From Neostapfia colusana (taxonomy: Eukaryota > Streptophyta > Magnoliopsida > Poales > Poaceae), in contig JASWHV010000008.1 in NCBI GenBank assembly GCA_030760725.1, positions 31,034,720 through 31,098,719 on the forward strand: DNA of 64,000 bases, read 5' to 3'. Shown here piece after piece: positions 48,380 to 59,300 of the stretch (the first letter of the stretch is position 1; each line of letters starts with the position of its first letter). The notes below the pieces were generated by a model that was not told the DNA's origin, made no database searches, and worked only from the letters and a program-made list of their open reading frames with translations. A program made the translations under genes and the position numbers.

Positions 48380-51300
48380 GGTTATACGATGATAGCAAGT
48401 CCGAATAATTTGCTTGTAGATAGTCCTCGCTTTCCCTTGTCGCTTCCTCAGCGGTATGGTTACTCCACAAGACTTTATAAAACCATAAAGTCCAGTTTCT
48501 TGTGGCGCGAGTCTTTTCATCGATAATCTGGATCGGATATTTTGAGTATGTGAGGTCCGGTTGGAGAACTTCTATGCCTTCGGTGCGGATTTCAGCTGAG
48601 GGCTTGAGGCATTCCCTCAGCTGAGAGATGTGGAATACATTGTGAATTCCCGCGAGTGACGCCGGTAACTCCAAGCGATAGGCCACGGGTCCGCATTTTT
48701 CAATGACGGCGAACAGACCGATGAATCTCGGAGTAAGCTTTCCTTTTACTCCGAAATGATGAACTCCTCTCATCGGAGACACACGGACATAAACATGGTC
48801 TCTGATGTCGAAGTGGAGAGGACGGCGCCTTTTATCCGCATAGCTCTTCTGACGAGATTGAGCAGCCCTAAGGTTGGCTTGTATTACTCGTACTCGTTCT
48901 TCGGCCTCATTCACAAGCTCAATGCCGTAGATAACTTGCTCACCGGACTCACACCAGTTGAGTGGTGTGCGACATTTCCGGCCGTAGAGAGCTTCACATG
49001 GCGCCATCTTGATGCTAGCTTGATAGCCATTGTTATATGAGAACTCTGCCAACGGCAAATGATCGTCCCAATTTTTACCGTGGTGGATGGCACAAGCGCG
49101 TAGCATGTCTTCAAGCACTTGATTCACCCGTTAAGTTTGACCATCCGTCTGCGGGTGATACGCAGAGCTTCGGATAAGTTTGGTCCCCAATGACGCGTGC
49201 AGCTGTTCCCAAAACTGAGCGACGAACAGCGCACCGCGATCCGAAATAATTGTGCGGGGAACACCGTGCAGGCGCAAGATTCTTGCAATATACAGCTCCG
49301 CATATTGCTTGGCCACACACTTTGTATGTACGGGAATAAAATTAGCCGACTTGGTTAGTCGATCGACTATCACCCAAATCGAATCATGCTAATGAGACGT
49401 GAGAGGTAAGCCAACTATGAAGTCCATGCTGATATCCTCCCACTTCCACGCCGGAATGTTCGATGGTTGCAGCTGTCCGGCTTTACGCATATGGTCGGCT
49501 TTCACACGCCGACACGTACCACATTTGGATACGCACTTTGCGATTTCTCTTTTCATCCGTGTCCACCAAAATCTGGTTTTCAGATCCTGGTACATCTTGT
49601 TGCTGCCCGGATGAATAGAATACTTGGACAAGTGAGCTTCATCCAAGATTTTCTTCCGAAGCTTCATGTCATGGGGTACCACTATACGGTCTTTAAACCA
49701 TAGAGTACCGTGTTCATCTCTTTGGAAGCATTTCATTTCGCCATTCTTCATTGTTCTCTGAATGTGCGACATTTTCATGTCTTTCTTCTGAGCTTCCATA
49801 ATCTCCTCTCGTATGGTAGGGACGAGAGAAAGATTATATAATGCCCCATATGGAACCAAGTATTAACTCGGCTCCTCCTCTTCAAGCGGAGTGATGGACA
49901 GGTTGTTGACGTGAGATTTGCGGCTTAAGGCGTCATCAACCACGTTTGCCTTACCGGGATGGTAGTGAATCTCGACCTCAAGTCTTTGATCAGCTCTAGC
50001 CATCTCGGTTGCCGCATATTCAACTCCTTTTGAGTGAATATATATTTTAGACTCTTGTGGTAGGTGTAGAGGTGCACTAAGTTCCCAAGTAGATAGTGCC
50101 TCCACATTTTCAATGCCAACACCACAGCAGCAAGCTCAAGATCATGAGTGGATAGTGCTGCTCATGGTTACAAAGTTGACGTGAGCCATAGGTGACCACT
50201 CTTCCCCCTTGCATCAATACACAGCCAAGCCCGATACTGGACGCATCACAATATACGTCGAAGGGATTGGTCGTATCCGGTTAAGCTAACACCAGGGATG
50301 TTGTAAGATGCTTTACCAATGCTTCGAAAACTCCTTCACAAGCTGAGCTCCAAACATATTTAATCCCCTTCTTCAACAATTGCGTCATCAGTTTAGCAAG
50401 CTTGGAGAAGCTTGGGATGAATCTCCGATAATATCCCGCTAACCCGAGGAAACTTCTGACTTCATGGACAGAGTTGGGGGATTTCCATTTCAGCACTTGT
50501 TCAATTTTGCTTGGATCAACTGCAATGCCTTCCGCATAAATAATATGACCAAGAAATGACACTTGGCTGATCCAAAACTCGTACTTTCTGAACTTGGCAT
50601 AAAGCTTATGTTCTCGCAATCGTTGAAGCACGATATGCAAGTGTTCGGCGTGTTCTACATCAGACTTGGAATAAACCAAGATGTCATTGATAAACACCAC
50701 CACGAACTTGTCCAACTCCAGAATGAACACTGAGTTCATAAGGTACATGAAATGTGCCGAGGCGTTGGTGAGACCAAAGGACATGACGAGATATTCATAC
50801 AACCCATATCTCGTCGAGAAGGCCGTCTTCGGAATATCCTATGCTCGGATCTTGATTTGTTGATATCCGGAGCAAAGATCCATCTTCGAAAATACACTCA
50901 CACCCACAAGTTGATCGAATAGAATATCGATGCGGGGCAGTGGATATTTATTTTTGATGGTGACGGCTTTGAGAGGTCCGTAATCCACACACAACCTCAA
51001 GGTTTCATCCTTTTTCTTCACGAACAGCGCCGAGCATCCCCATGGCGAGGAACTCGGTCGAATGAAACCCTTACTCATCAGATCATTGAGCTGCTCCTTC
51101 AATTCAGCTAGCTCATTCGCAGCCATCTTGTACGGTCTTCGTGATATCGGTGTTGTCCCTGGTACAAGTTCGATCTTGAACTCGACATCCCTTTCGGGTG
51201 GCATGCCCGGGAGATCATCCAGAAATACGTCCAGATATTTACGGACCACTCGAATATCCTCAAGTTTTGTGGCTTCCGTGTTATATGTGGCTGGGACTTC

Positions 51301-51613
51301 TTGAACTGAACGATCAAGAATGAGAATATGTGGTTCATGAAGTGGAGAGTTTAAACGAACCACACGTGGAACGATGTCAAGAACAGCACCATGGCGATGT
51401 AGCCATGACATTCCTAAAATGACATCGAGTTTTTGACTCTCTAACATAATTAGAGAAGTCGGGTATAGATTCCCAACCAATTGCAATGGTGCTCTATAGA
51501 CCATCCTATCAGCTGTTATTTTCCCACCCGGAGAGAAAATCAAGTATATGAACTATTTGTGGGAATGATAGGCAATTGATATTTAATAACATAAGATTGA
51601 CTTTTGAAATTAT
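48380..51613 (-). pseudogene. Element H pol (protease to chromodomain), disrupted
   Basis: Read from 51613 downwards, it begins inside the protease just after the DSGATH position, then PGGK, ILGMSW, RT (FINDI near 50690, where the usual first D of FIDD is N), RNase H, integrase zinc finger (about 49640-49500), core (SDRG near 49233) and chromodomain (about 48530-48390). Breaks are a frameshift near 51545, TAG near 50836, frame loss across 50105-50280, TAA at 49863, TAG near 49389 and TAA near 49131. The final frame has no stop at the usual end and stays open through the polypurine tract into the LTR to 48207. The active-site D-to-N change alone would inactivate RT. Confidence 0.88.
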
Positions 51614-52017
51614 TGTAACACCCCAAATTTTGATTCAAAACCCTAAACCATGTTCAGAGGGGAATTTAAAAATTTTTGGACGTGTTGCATGTTTTGCAAA
51701 AATTCAAATTCAAACTGGAATTCAAATTAGACTCAAATCAGAAAAGAAATGGAAAAAGAAAAAGAGAAAACGGGAAAAAACCGGCCAGTGGGCCGAAACC
51801 CGCCAGCCGGCCCAATTTCCCCCGCGCCAGCCCGCAGCCGCGCGCCGCGCTATCCCTCACAGACAGGTGGGACCCACCTGTCATCCCTAACCCCGCGACC
51901 CTGGACTCTCCCGCGCGCGCGCGATCTTAACCGATCGGAATACCGCGTCCCTCAGCCCGAATTCTGGTCCCAGAAGAATCAAACTCGATCACAACTGACC
52001 CACCGCCCTCCCCCGGC

Positions 52018-52025
52018 TATAAAAA
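52018..52025 (+). promoter_or_regulatory. TATA box of element I 5' LTR
   Basis: TATAAAAA in a GC-rich context (CCCCCGGC before, CCCC after). It is identical in the 3' LTR at 61252-61259. Confidence 0.75.
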
Positions 52026-52227
52026 CCCCAGCCCCGATCGGTTTTTCCCACGCGATCGCCGATTTTTACTCCGGTGAGCACCGAGACTTCGCCGGTGAAT
52101 TCTGGCCGATCTAAGCTCGGAAACTCTGATCTAACGCGCTGGTCTTGATCCACCGCCTCCGGGGAGCTTTGCAGGTGCAGACAACTCGGAGAAATACGGT
52201 GTAAACACAGCGCCGACGAGCTTCGCC

Positions 52228-52294
52228 ATGGTATTGCCTCGGACCTCGCCGCCGATCACTTTCCAGGACCCCCGAGCTCGAGAAAACCCCCGAG
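52228..52294 (+). CDS. Putative exon 1 of split ORF in the element I 5' LTR
   Basis: ATG 52228, about 200 bp after the TATA box, starts a 22-codon segment (MVLPRTSPPITF...) plus one base, up to a strong donor CGAG|GTGAG. The phase-1 end matches the phase required by exon 2. In the 3' LTR copy the ATG is GTG (61462). This is the best supported first exon among the LTRs; in C, G and A no equally good candidate exists. Confidence 0.45.
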
Positions 52295-53570
52295 GTGAGA
52301 TCCCTGACCTCCCCTCTACCGATCTATGCCATAAGATCACAGTTCTAGGCAGAATTCTCGCGGCTCCGAAACTTTCCGGCGAGATCGCCGCTTCCCGCCG
52401 CCGTGCGCCGCCAGCAGCGCCACCCGCGCTCGATCAGAGCGACGTGGCCGCTTGTGCGCCGTTTATTTTAAATCGCACGGTAGACTTTAAAACCCCGCGT
52501 ACCGGTTCGATGTTATAATCTCAGCCGTCGGTTTAAAATCGGACGGTCCACGTCAGCCCCGCGTTATAAAGACTGGAATTCTTACGTGCTACCCCCTGGG
52601 GTTCTCGGGAAATAAGAGCTAGCCCCGGAAACTTCTGATCTAGCCCCTGGAACTCCAGAAAATCATGTAAATTCATTTAAAAATCAGTTTTAGCCCCTGG
52701 ACTTAATAAAAATTAGGAAAAACACCTCTGATAAGTGTAGCTAGACCCCTGGAAATTATGAAAATAATATTATAGACCCTGTAATGAGGTGAATTCATTA
52801 TTTTAGCCCTGTTTAGTATTTAATTTAGAAAATTTAATATGTAACTAGTGTTTAAAAATTAAAAAGTGGGACAAACATAATTGTCAAAATTAATTAAAAG
52901 CTTTCTCAGTACTTAGAAAACTTTGGAGTGAGATAAAAATATATTTTGGGCTGAAATGAATCTGTTTCATTTATTAATCACATTATTTAGTATAGGGACA
53001 CATTTTTAAGTAAAGAATAGCTATAGAAAAATAGGGAAAATAATTATGAAATAGTTTACATCAGAGGCCAAGGTCAAAATATGTTATTAAATTATTTAGG
53101 ACCAAAACCTATACTGTTTAGATGATGTGTATTACTAATTTCATAATAAAATACACAATTATGCATAGGAATATAAATCTGAAAATATAGCAACTAGAAA
53201 ATGATAACTGGAGTTTTTAAAATCCAAAGAGTTCAGTTTAGGGTTGATAGAAATTATGAAGGCACATATGGAGAAGAAAAATACTTTTCATACATACTTG
53301 GTAGTTTGATATAAGGAATTTATTTAAAACTGAAACACACACACACACATATATATATAGTATGTAAGTATAAATATGAACACCAAAGTAGGAATCATAC
53401 ACAAATAAATAAAAGTGTATGCAAGCCACAGATCAACACACAAAGTAACCACAACACATATAATGGTGAATGAATTTCATAAATATGAATGTGTGGTTAG
53501 TATGAAGTAAGAAGTGTGAACTATGTCTTATGATGGTTGTTTTTCTTTTGCTATGTGTGATGGTATGAAG

Positions 53571-53642
53571 TAGAACTTGTTCAAGAGCAAGTTATTCATT
53601 TCCAAGATCAGGACTACCCATTTCAAGAGCAGCAAGAAGGAG
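53571..53642 (+). CDS. Putative exon 2 of split ORF in the element I 5' LTR
   Basis: The 72-nt segment follows a T-rich stretch ending TATGAAG (or starts three bases later after TAG, same phase) and ends at AG|GCAAGT, the consensus of GC-AG introns. Phase 1 reads ELVQEQVIHFQDQDY and ends QEQQEG. It is Gln-, Glu- and Asp-rich like its counterparts in C, G and K. In the 3' LTR copy (62826-62897) it carries two changes to Pro. Confidence 0.5.
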
Positions 53643-54730
53643 GCAAGTGTCCTTGACCACTTTGATCCTATGCTAGGATGTGTAGATAGAATTATTTGCA
53701 TTGTCAAGTTAAATATGAAACCCATCTTAGGAAGTTTCCCTAGAATTGCAATACCTTGTTTCCTTGTAGCTTGGGTTGGGATTTATTTTGACATGTTATT
53801 TATTTACATGCATATGCTTAGCCATGCTTAGAATGGGATATTTGGGATATGAGATCATCAGTTTATTATACCATACTCTTGAATGAGCTATTGAGAGTTA
53901 TGTAGAGGTAGGGATCAAGGCAAGTTGGATGTTTTGGTTGTGTGCTGGGTGCACGAGACTTGGGTTTGTGTTTAGTACTTGCCTGGATCCTAAGGACCGG
54001 TTCATGGAGCATGTAACCCGGCTTTACAGTGCCAACCACATGCTGAGATGGGGCAGCTTGGCCAATTAATTAGGTGTATCCCCGGCGTAGTATGGGTGTG
54101 TTGGATGGTGCGGGGAATAGGTGTCAGCTGGACTACCATATGAACCGCAAGGCTCAAGAGGGGGCCACTGCAGCGGGGTTGGAGCCTCTTGTATGCTGTT
54201 AGGGGTGAAACCTCAGTGGGCCCACGCTCGTCAAGAATCCCTTTGTAAAGGCTTCGTAGTGATCTCCTGGCTGCACACCTGGGAAGTGTGAATGTGGATC
54301 GTAGCCACTGGCATAATGGAGGTTCTTTTAGTCCACCCGGCAACGGGGGATGAAATCACTACATGTGGGTACAGTGGTACAAACTCTGCAGAGTCAAAAC
54401 TGTCTTGACAGCCGTGCTCACGGTCAAGAGCGGCCTGGACTTATTCATGATTAGAGGATTGATGGTTTTGGAAGTTAAGCGGGGAGCTTAACATTGGTAA
54501 TGATGTTATGGTTATTGGATTATGATGATGGGATGGGAGATTGGGACCATTTCACCTGTGTAGTAATGTAGGTGCTTAATAAGCTAAGGTGATAGGTATT
54601 AATTGCGTAGTGCTTTAACCATGAGTTCAACCTCTCCTTGTTCTAGCCATGCATGATAAAATTTTCCCACACTTGCTGAGTACCATTGGTACTCAACCTT
54701 GCATATTTGTTGGTTTATATTGCTGCTCAG

Positions 54731-54789
54731 GTCAAGATAATGAGGTGGTGTATAATGACCAAGATTTTGGACCCGAGGAAGGTTTTTAG
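54731..54789 (+). CDS. Putative exon 3 of split ORF in the element I 5' LTR
   Basis: After the acceptor-like TTGCTGCTCAG, phase 1 gives GQDNEVVYNDQDFGPEEGF and then TAG at 54787. Together with the other two segments it would encode an acidic peptide of about 65 residues. No clear AATAAA follows in this family; AATAAT occurs near 54835. Function is unknown, and an alternative is that the borders are leader-splicing sites with no translated product. Confidence 0.5.
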
Positions 54790-55037
54790 GTTCATGAAGA
54801 CCCCCGGGCAACGCCTGTGATGGAGCCCTAAAGAATAATATTCCGCTGCTAGTTTATTTACTTGTGATGAAGCATTAGTGTCCATTGAGACATTTGCGAT
54901 GTAAGACTTATTTATATTCGACACCTGGCTTGTAAAATGATGCTTCACTATTTGTCATTACAGGTATGAGAAAATGATCCTGGCATACATGTAATATTCA
55001 CTTGGTTGTTCTTCGGAAAAACCGGGTGTGACACAGG

Positions 55038-55050
55038 TGGTATCAGAGCT
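55038..55050 (+). other. Primer binding site of element I
   Basis: TGGTATCAGAGCT lies four bases after the LTR and fits the initiator-Met tRNA type. Confidence 0.92.
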
Positions 55051-55252
55051 AAGGTTGCCCGTAGGAACGTGGAACTAGATAGAAATGGACGTATTTAAGG
55101 GCCCTATTTTCTTAAAAACTATTTTCCAAGGTGTGGGTTGAAGAGTGTTATTTAAGGAGTCATTTTTTCATCTTATCCCAAAATTTTCATTCAAAATGGG
55201 ATTTTTGTTTAAAAAGTTTATCTAACCTAATTTTAAATTCTTTTTGTTTTAG

Positions 55253-56032
55253 ATGGTTCGCATGATTCGCACCGCTCGCAAGTCCACAGGAGGGAGAGTT
55301 CCCGTAGTTGCCCTTGCCGAAAGAGAGGAGAGTCGTCTAGTGACGTACCTTTCCTACGGATTGGCAGTAGGAGACTTGTTGCGCCGTCTTCGACGTATGC
55401 TCGAAGCCGCAGGCAATACGGGCAAGCTAATCATCCACTATAACTCCACCAGGACCATCCGTGAGAAGAGGGAAGAATGGAGTTCAGAGATGAGGATTAT
55501 ACACGAGAATCAGCTGCTTAAGATTCACCACTCTCCAGCTTGTCGAGCAACACAAGTTGACGCGGAGAAAGATGTCACCTGGGAGGCCATCACCTGCCAG
55601 AGTCACATCTATCGTCGCCACTTGGACAAAACTGAGTACATGTATGTCCTCCAACGTGAGAGTGGTACCACGGAGTACAAATACCCACCAGTGCAGCAAG
55701 GGACTTCCCATGAGCACATGGACTTGTGCTTGGAGGATGCTGCTATGCTCAGCACTCGACTGCAGGAGTGTCAACAAGAGCTTCAGGATGTCCGAGACAC
55801 CCTGAAGGAAACGGAGGCGTTGCTGCGAGCTTGCTTAAATGCGAGAGAAAGAGGAGATGGGAATGAACTGTGTGTCACCGTGAATGATACATGGACTCCT
55901 CACTCCCCGGATCGCCGAGCGATCAGGCGTCGTCGCACTTCTCCACCAGCAGCCTCCCCACCCAAAGCAGATTCGGAAGGTAGCCGAAATGAGGAGGAAG
56001 ATCCCGAGGAGCCAGCTCAAGAGGACGAGTAG
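55253..56032 (+). CDS. ORF0 of element I: 259-aa protein with histone H3-tail-like N-terminus
   Basis: This intact frame runs from ATG 55253 to TAG 56030, between the primer binding site and gag. The start directly follows a splice-acceptor-like TTTTTGTTTTAG. Residues 1-22 align gaplessly with the histone H3 N-terminus: TARKSTGG falls exactly on H3 positions 6-13, R2, P16, L20 and A21 also match, and K9 is kept, while K4 becomes I, K14 becomes R and K18 becomes V. There is no histone fold behind it. A middle part with Trp, Tyr, His and a few Cys follows, then a likely coiled coil (about residues 160-200), a basic RRAIRRRR patch near 225-232 and an acidic tail. Some rice gypsy elements are reported to have an ORF before gag; homology to this one is untested. 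Confidence 0.85.
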   Translation: MVRMIRTARKSTGGRVPVVALAEREESRLVTYLSYGLAVGDLLRRLRRMLEAAGNTGKLIIHYNSTRTIREKREEWSSEMRIIHENQLLKIHHSPACRATQVDAEKDVTWEAITCQSHIYRRHLDKTEYMYVLQRESGTTEYKYPPVQQGTSHEHMDLCLEDAAMLSTRLQECQQELQDVRDTLKETEALLRACLNARERGDGNELCVTVNDTWTPHSPDRRAIRRRRTSPPAASPPKADSEGSRNEEEDPEEPAQEDE

Positions 56033-56333
56033 TGTAGAGTCTTTCCCCTAGGTAGCAAGAGGTCGAGTAGTCGAGTCGTTACGTAGTTAATGGTGTGATA
56101 ATGCTTGGTGTGTGACGTGAGTTGTGGAAGCCATGAGCAATTGTCCACAGCCTCGTCTTCAGATTGTTTTGCTTTGGTGTGTGAACCCACAGGAAATAAT
56201 AGTGCATTTATTTGGTGTGAGATATAAACCCTCGTAAAATTTTAACAAAGCCTCAACACCTCAAAGTACCAACAAATGAAAGTAGTAAGACGATACTAAA
56301 TGGGATCAAATTAACATTTGTTGATTCTGCCAG
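56033..56333 (+). other. Spacer between ORF0 and gag of element I
   Basis: These 301 bp hold no ORF. They end in a pyrimidine-rich TTGATTCTGCCAG directly before the gag ATG, an acceptor-like site, so gag might be expressed from an RNA that skips ORF0. Confidence 0.5.
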
Positions 56334-59300
56334 ATGCTCGGAAGAGGAAAAGGACGTGCTGCCAACCCCGCCAACAACAATGATGAGGCATGCAACCCTC
56401 ATCTTTCTGGAGGCCAGGACCGGGGTGGTCGCCGTGAAGAAGTTGATCCTCTCCACCAAATGCTGGAGAATCAAAATCAGCTCATCCAGAACTTGACTCA
56501 AGTGGTGGCCAACTTGCATCAAGTTCCACCTACACAAGCTGCATCACGCCAACCAAGGTTGAGTGAGTTTCTAGGAACTCAACCTCCAAAGTTTGCAAGT
56601 GCTGCTGAACCTCTGGAGGCAGATGATTGGCTGAAGACCATTGAAAGTAAGATGAGGATAATACAATGCCAAGGATATGAGAGGGTGCTGTTTGCCTCTC
56701 ATCAATTGAATGGACCTGCTGCTGATTGGTGGACCGCCTACGTGGCCGCCCATCATGACCCTGAGAACATCACTTGGGAAGAGTTCAAGCGTAGCTTCCG
56801 CAACCATTACATCCCAAGAGGTGAACTCAAAAACAAGAGGAAGGAGTTTTTGGGACTGCAGCAGGGAAACATGACGGTGAGGGAATACCTCACTAAATTT
56901 ACTCAACTATCCCGTTATGCTCCACGAGACATAGAGACTGATGAGCAGACACAAGATTGTTTCGTGGAAGGACTTACCGCAGGGATGCAGTGTGCAATGT
57001 CCTCAAATGAGTATGAAAGCTTTCAAAAGATGGTGGACAGAGCATTTGTGGTGGAAAGGAAGCTAAAGGCCCTGGAAAATGAGAATAAGAGGAAGGCTGG
57101 GTGGTCACATCAAGCCTCAGGGAGCAACACCCGCCCACGTTTGATGCAGCAACCTACGGGGCAGACGAGCCGTGCTGCGGTACCCTATTCAGCACCGAGA
57201 GGGTACAACCCAAATTTCAGGCCTCCTGCAGTACCAGCACAGTCGCAACGTCAGTTTGTGCAGCAGCCTCGCCCCGCATATCCACCTCGACCAGCAGTGC
57301 AAGGACCCCCAAACCAACCCCAAGACAACAAGGGCCAAGCATCTAAGATTGGGGTGCAATGTTTCAGCTGTGGTGAAGTGGGGCACTACGCCCATAAGTG
57401 CCCAAAGAAGAAGCCTGCGCAGCCACAACAGCAGAATGTAATGAGAGGACGGGTGAACCATGTCACTATGGAGGAAGCACAAGAGGCACCCGACGTGGTA
57501 GTTGGTAAGTTTCCTGCCAATTTACATCTTGCAACTCTGCTGTTTGATTCTGGTGCTACCCACTCGTTCATTGCTCAAGGGTTTGTTAAGAAGCATGACC
57601 TAGCAACCACACAAATGAACCATATGCTAGCCGTAAACTCTCCAGGAGGAGAAATAAGGACAAGACAAGTGTGTCCCAAAGTGAACCTAGACATTAATGG
57701 GGTAGTATTTACGGCTAACCTCATAGTGATAGATTCACAAGGGATAGATATTATTTTGGGTATGGATTGGTTGACCAAACATAAAGGAATCATCCATTGT
57801 TCGACCAGAACGGTGGAATTAACTCACCCCAGTGGCACCAGAGTAAAGTTCATAACAATACACGAGCCTAGGAGGGACATCAAATTAAATCAAGTGGAGG
57901 TGAAAGTTGAGGAAATCAGGACTATCAGGGAATATCCGGATGTTTTTCCGGAGGAATTGCCAGGTATGCCTCCCGACCGTGACGTGGAATTCGCAATTGA
58001 GCTAGTACCGGGAACAGCCCCGATATACAAGAGACCTTATCGAATGGACTCCAAGCAGCTAGAAGAGCTCAAGGATCATTTGAGAGAATTGACGGAGAAG
58101 GGGTATGTTCGCCCTAGTTCCTCACCATGGGGAGCTCCGGTGATATTTGTGCCTAAGAAAGATGGAACTCAAAGGTTATGCGTGGATTATCGTGCCTTGA
58201 ATGAGGTAACCATCAAGAACAAGTACCCATTACCCCGCATTGAAGACTTGTTTGATCAGTTGAGGGGAGCTTGTGTGTTCTCAAAAATTGATCTCAGGTC
58301 GGGATACCACCAACTCAAGATAAGGCAATCTGATATTCCCAAGACAGCTTTCGTATCTCGGTATGGACTGTATGAATACACTGTCATGCCTTTCGGGCTA
58401 ACCAATGCCCCGGCATATTTCATGTACCTCATGAACAAGGTATTCATGGAATATCTGGACAAATTTGTGGTGGTTTTCATAGATGATATTCTCGTCTTCT
58501 CCAAAGATGAAGAAGAACATGAGAAACATCTAAGGTTGGTGTTACAGAGGCTGAGAGAACACCAACTATATGCCAAGTTGAGCAAGTGTGAGTTTTGGCT
58601 GAAGAGAGTTCCCTTTTTAGGACATATAATCTCGGAGGGAGGAATCTCCGTCGATCCCGCCAAAATCGAGGATATCCAGAAGTGGAAAACCCCTGAAAAT
58701 GTCGGGGAAGTTCGAAGCTTTTTGGGATTGGCTGGATACTATCGACGGTTTATTGAGGGATTCTCCAAGATCTCGAGACCTCTCACCAAACTGTTGGAAA
58801 AGGGAATCACATTCACCTGGACGCCACAGTGCGATACGAGCTTTCAGGAGCTAAAGAAGAGATTGACAACAGCCCCAGTGTTGGTTATGCCAGATATGCA
58901 GAAGAATTTCACAGTGTACTGCGATGCCTCTGGAAACGGGTTGGGATGTGTTCTCATGCAAGAAGGACATGTCGTGGCATATGCATCCCGGCAGCTTCGG
59001 AAGCACGAGAAGAACTATCCTACACATGACCTAGAACTAGCTGCAGTGGTACACGCGTTGAAAATTTGGCGGCACTATTTGATGGGGAAGAGGACAGAGA
59101 TATATACGGATCATAAGAGTTTGAAGTACATATTCACACAGCCAGATCTCAACCTCAGACAAAGGAGATGGTTAGAGCTAATCAATGACTTTGATGTGGG
59201 CATCAACTATCATCCCGGGAAAGCAAACGTCGTGGCCGATGCTTTGAGTCGGAAAGTGCAGGTCAATAAGTTGAGCTTGAAGGACATGCCCGCAGAATTG

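Larger units (their letters stand above)
47926..51613 (-). mobile_element. Element H: minus-strand Tekay-like chromovirus, both ends missing
   Basis: On the minus strand: protease (part), RT, RNase H, integrase, chromodomain, polypurine tract, and then about 386 bp of 3' LTR (47926-48311). The LTR is cut where it meets the inverted leader of G; its joint is uncertain by about 20 bp. On the right, element I interrupts the protease at 51613, so gag and the 5' LTR should lie beyond the window. Confidence 0.85.
51614..55033 (+). repeat. Element I 5' LTR (3420 bp)
   Basis: It opens TGTAACACC and ends GGTGTGACA, an imperfect terminal inverted repeat. TATAAAAA is at 52018-52025, only about 400 bp in, so R plus U5 would span about 3 kb. 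Three exon-like segments with consensus borders follow the TATA box. A (CA)n(TA)n microsatellite lies at about 53336-53360. Larger open frames in the first 900 bp simply follow GC content. Confidence 0.92.

Noticed and set aside
51749..52114. 121-codon open frame in the element I LTR, repeated at 60983-61348
   Set aside because: It overlaps the TATA box, is low-complexity and Arg/Pro-rich, and is repeated only because both LTRs are present.
54002..54343. 113-codon minus-strand frame, repeated at 63257-63598
   Set aside because: It lies inside the LTR, is conserved only between the two LTR copies, and is antisense to the proposed second intron. No domain was recognised.
55253..56032. ORF0 of element I as a true histone H3 gene
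   Set aside because: Only the first ~22 residues resemble H3. No histone fold follows, and the frame sits between a primer binding site and gag.
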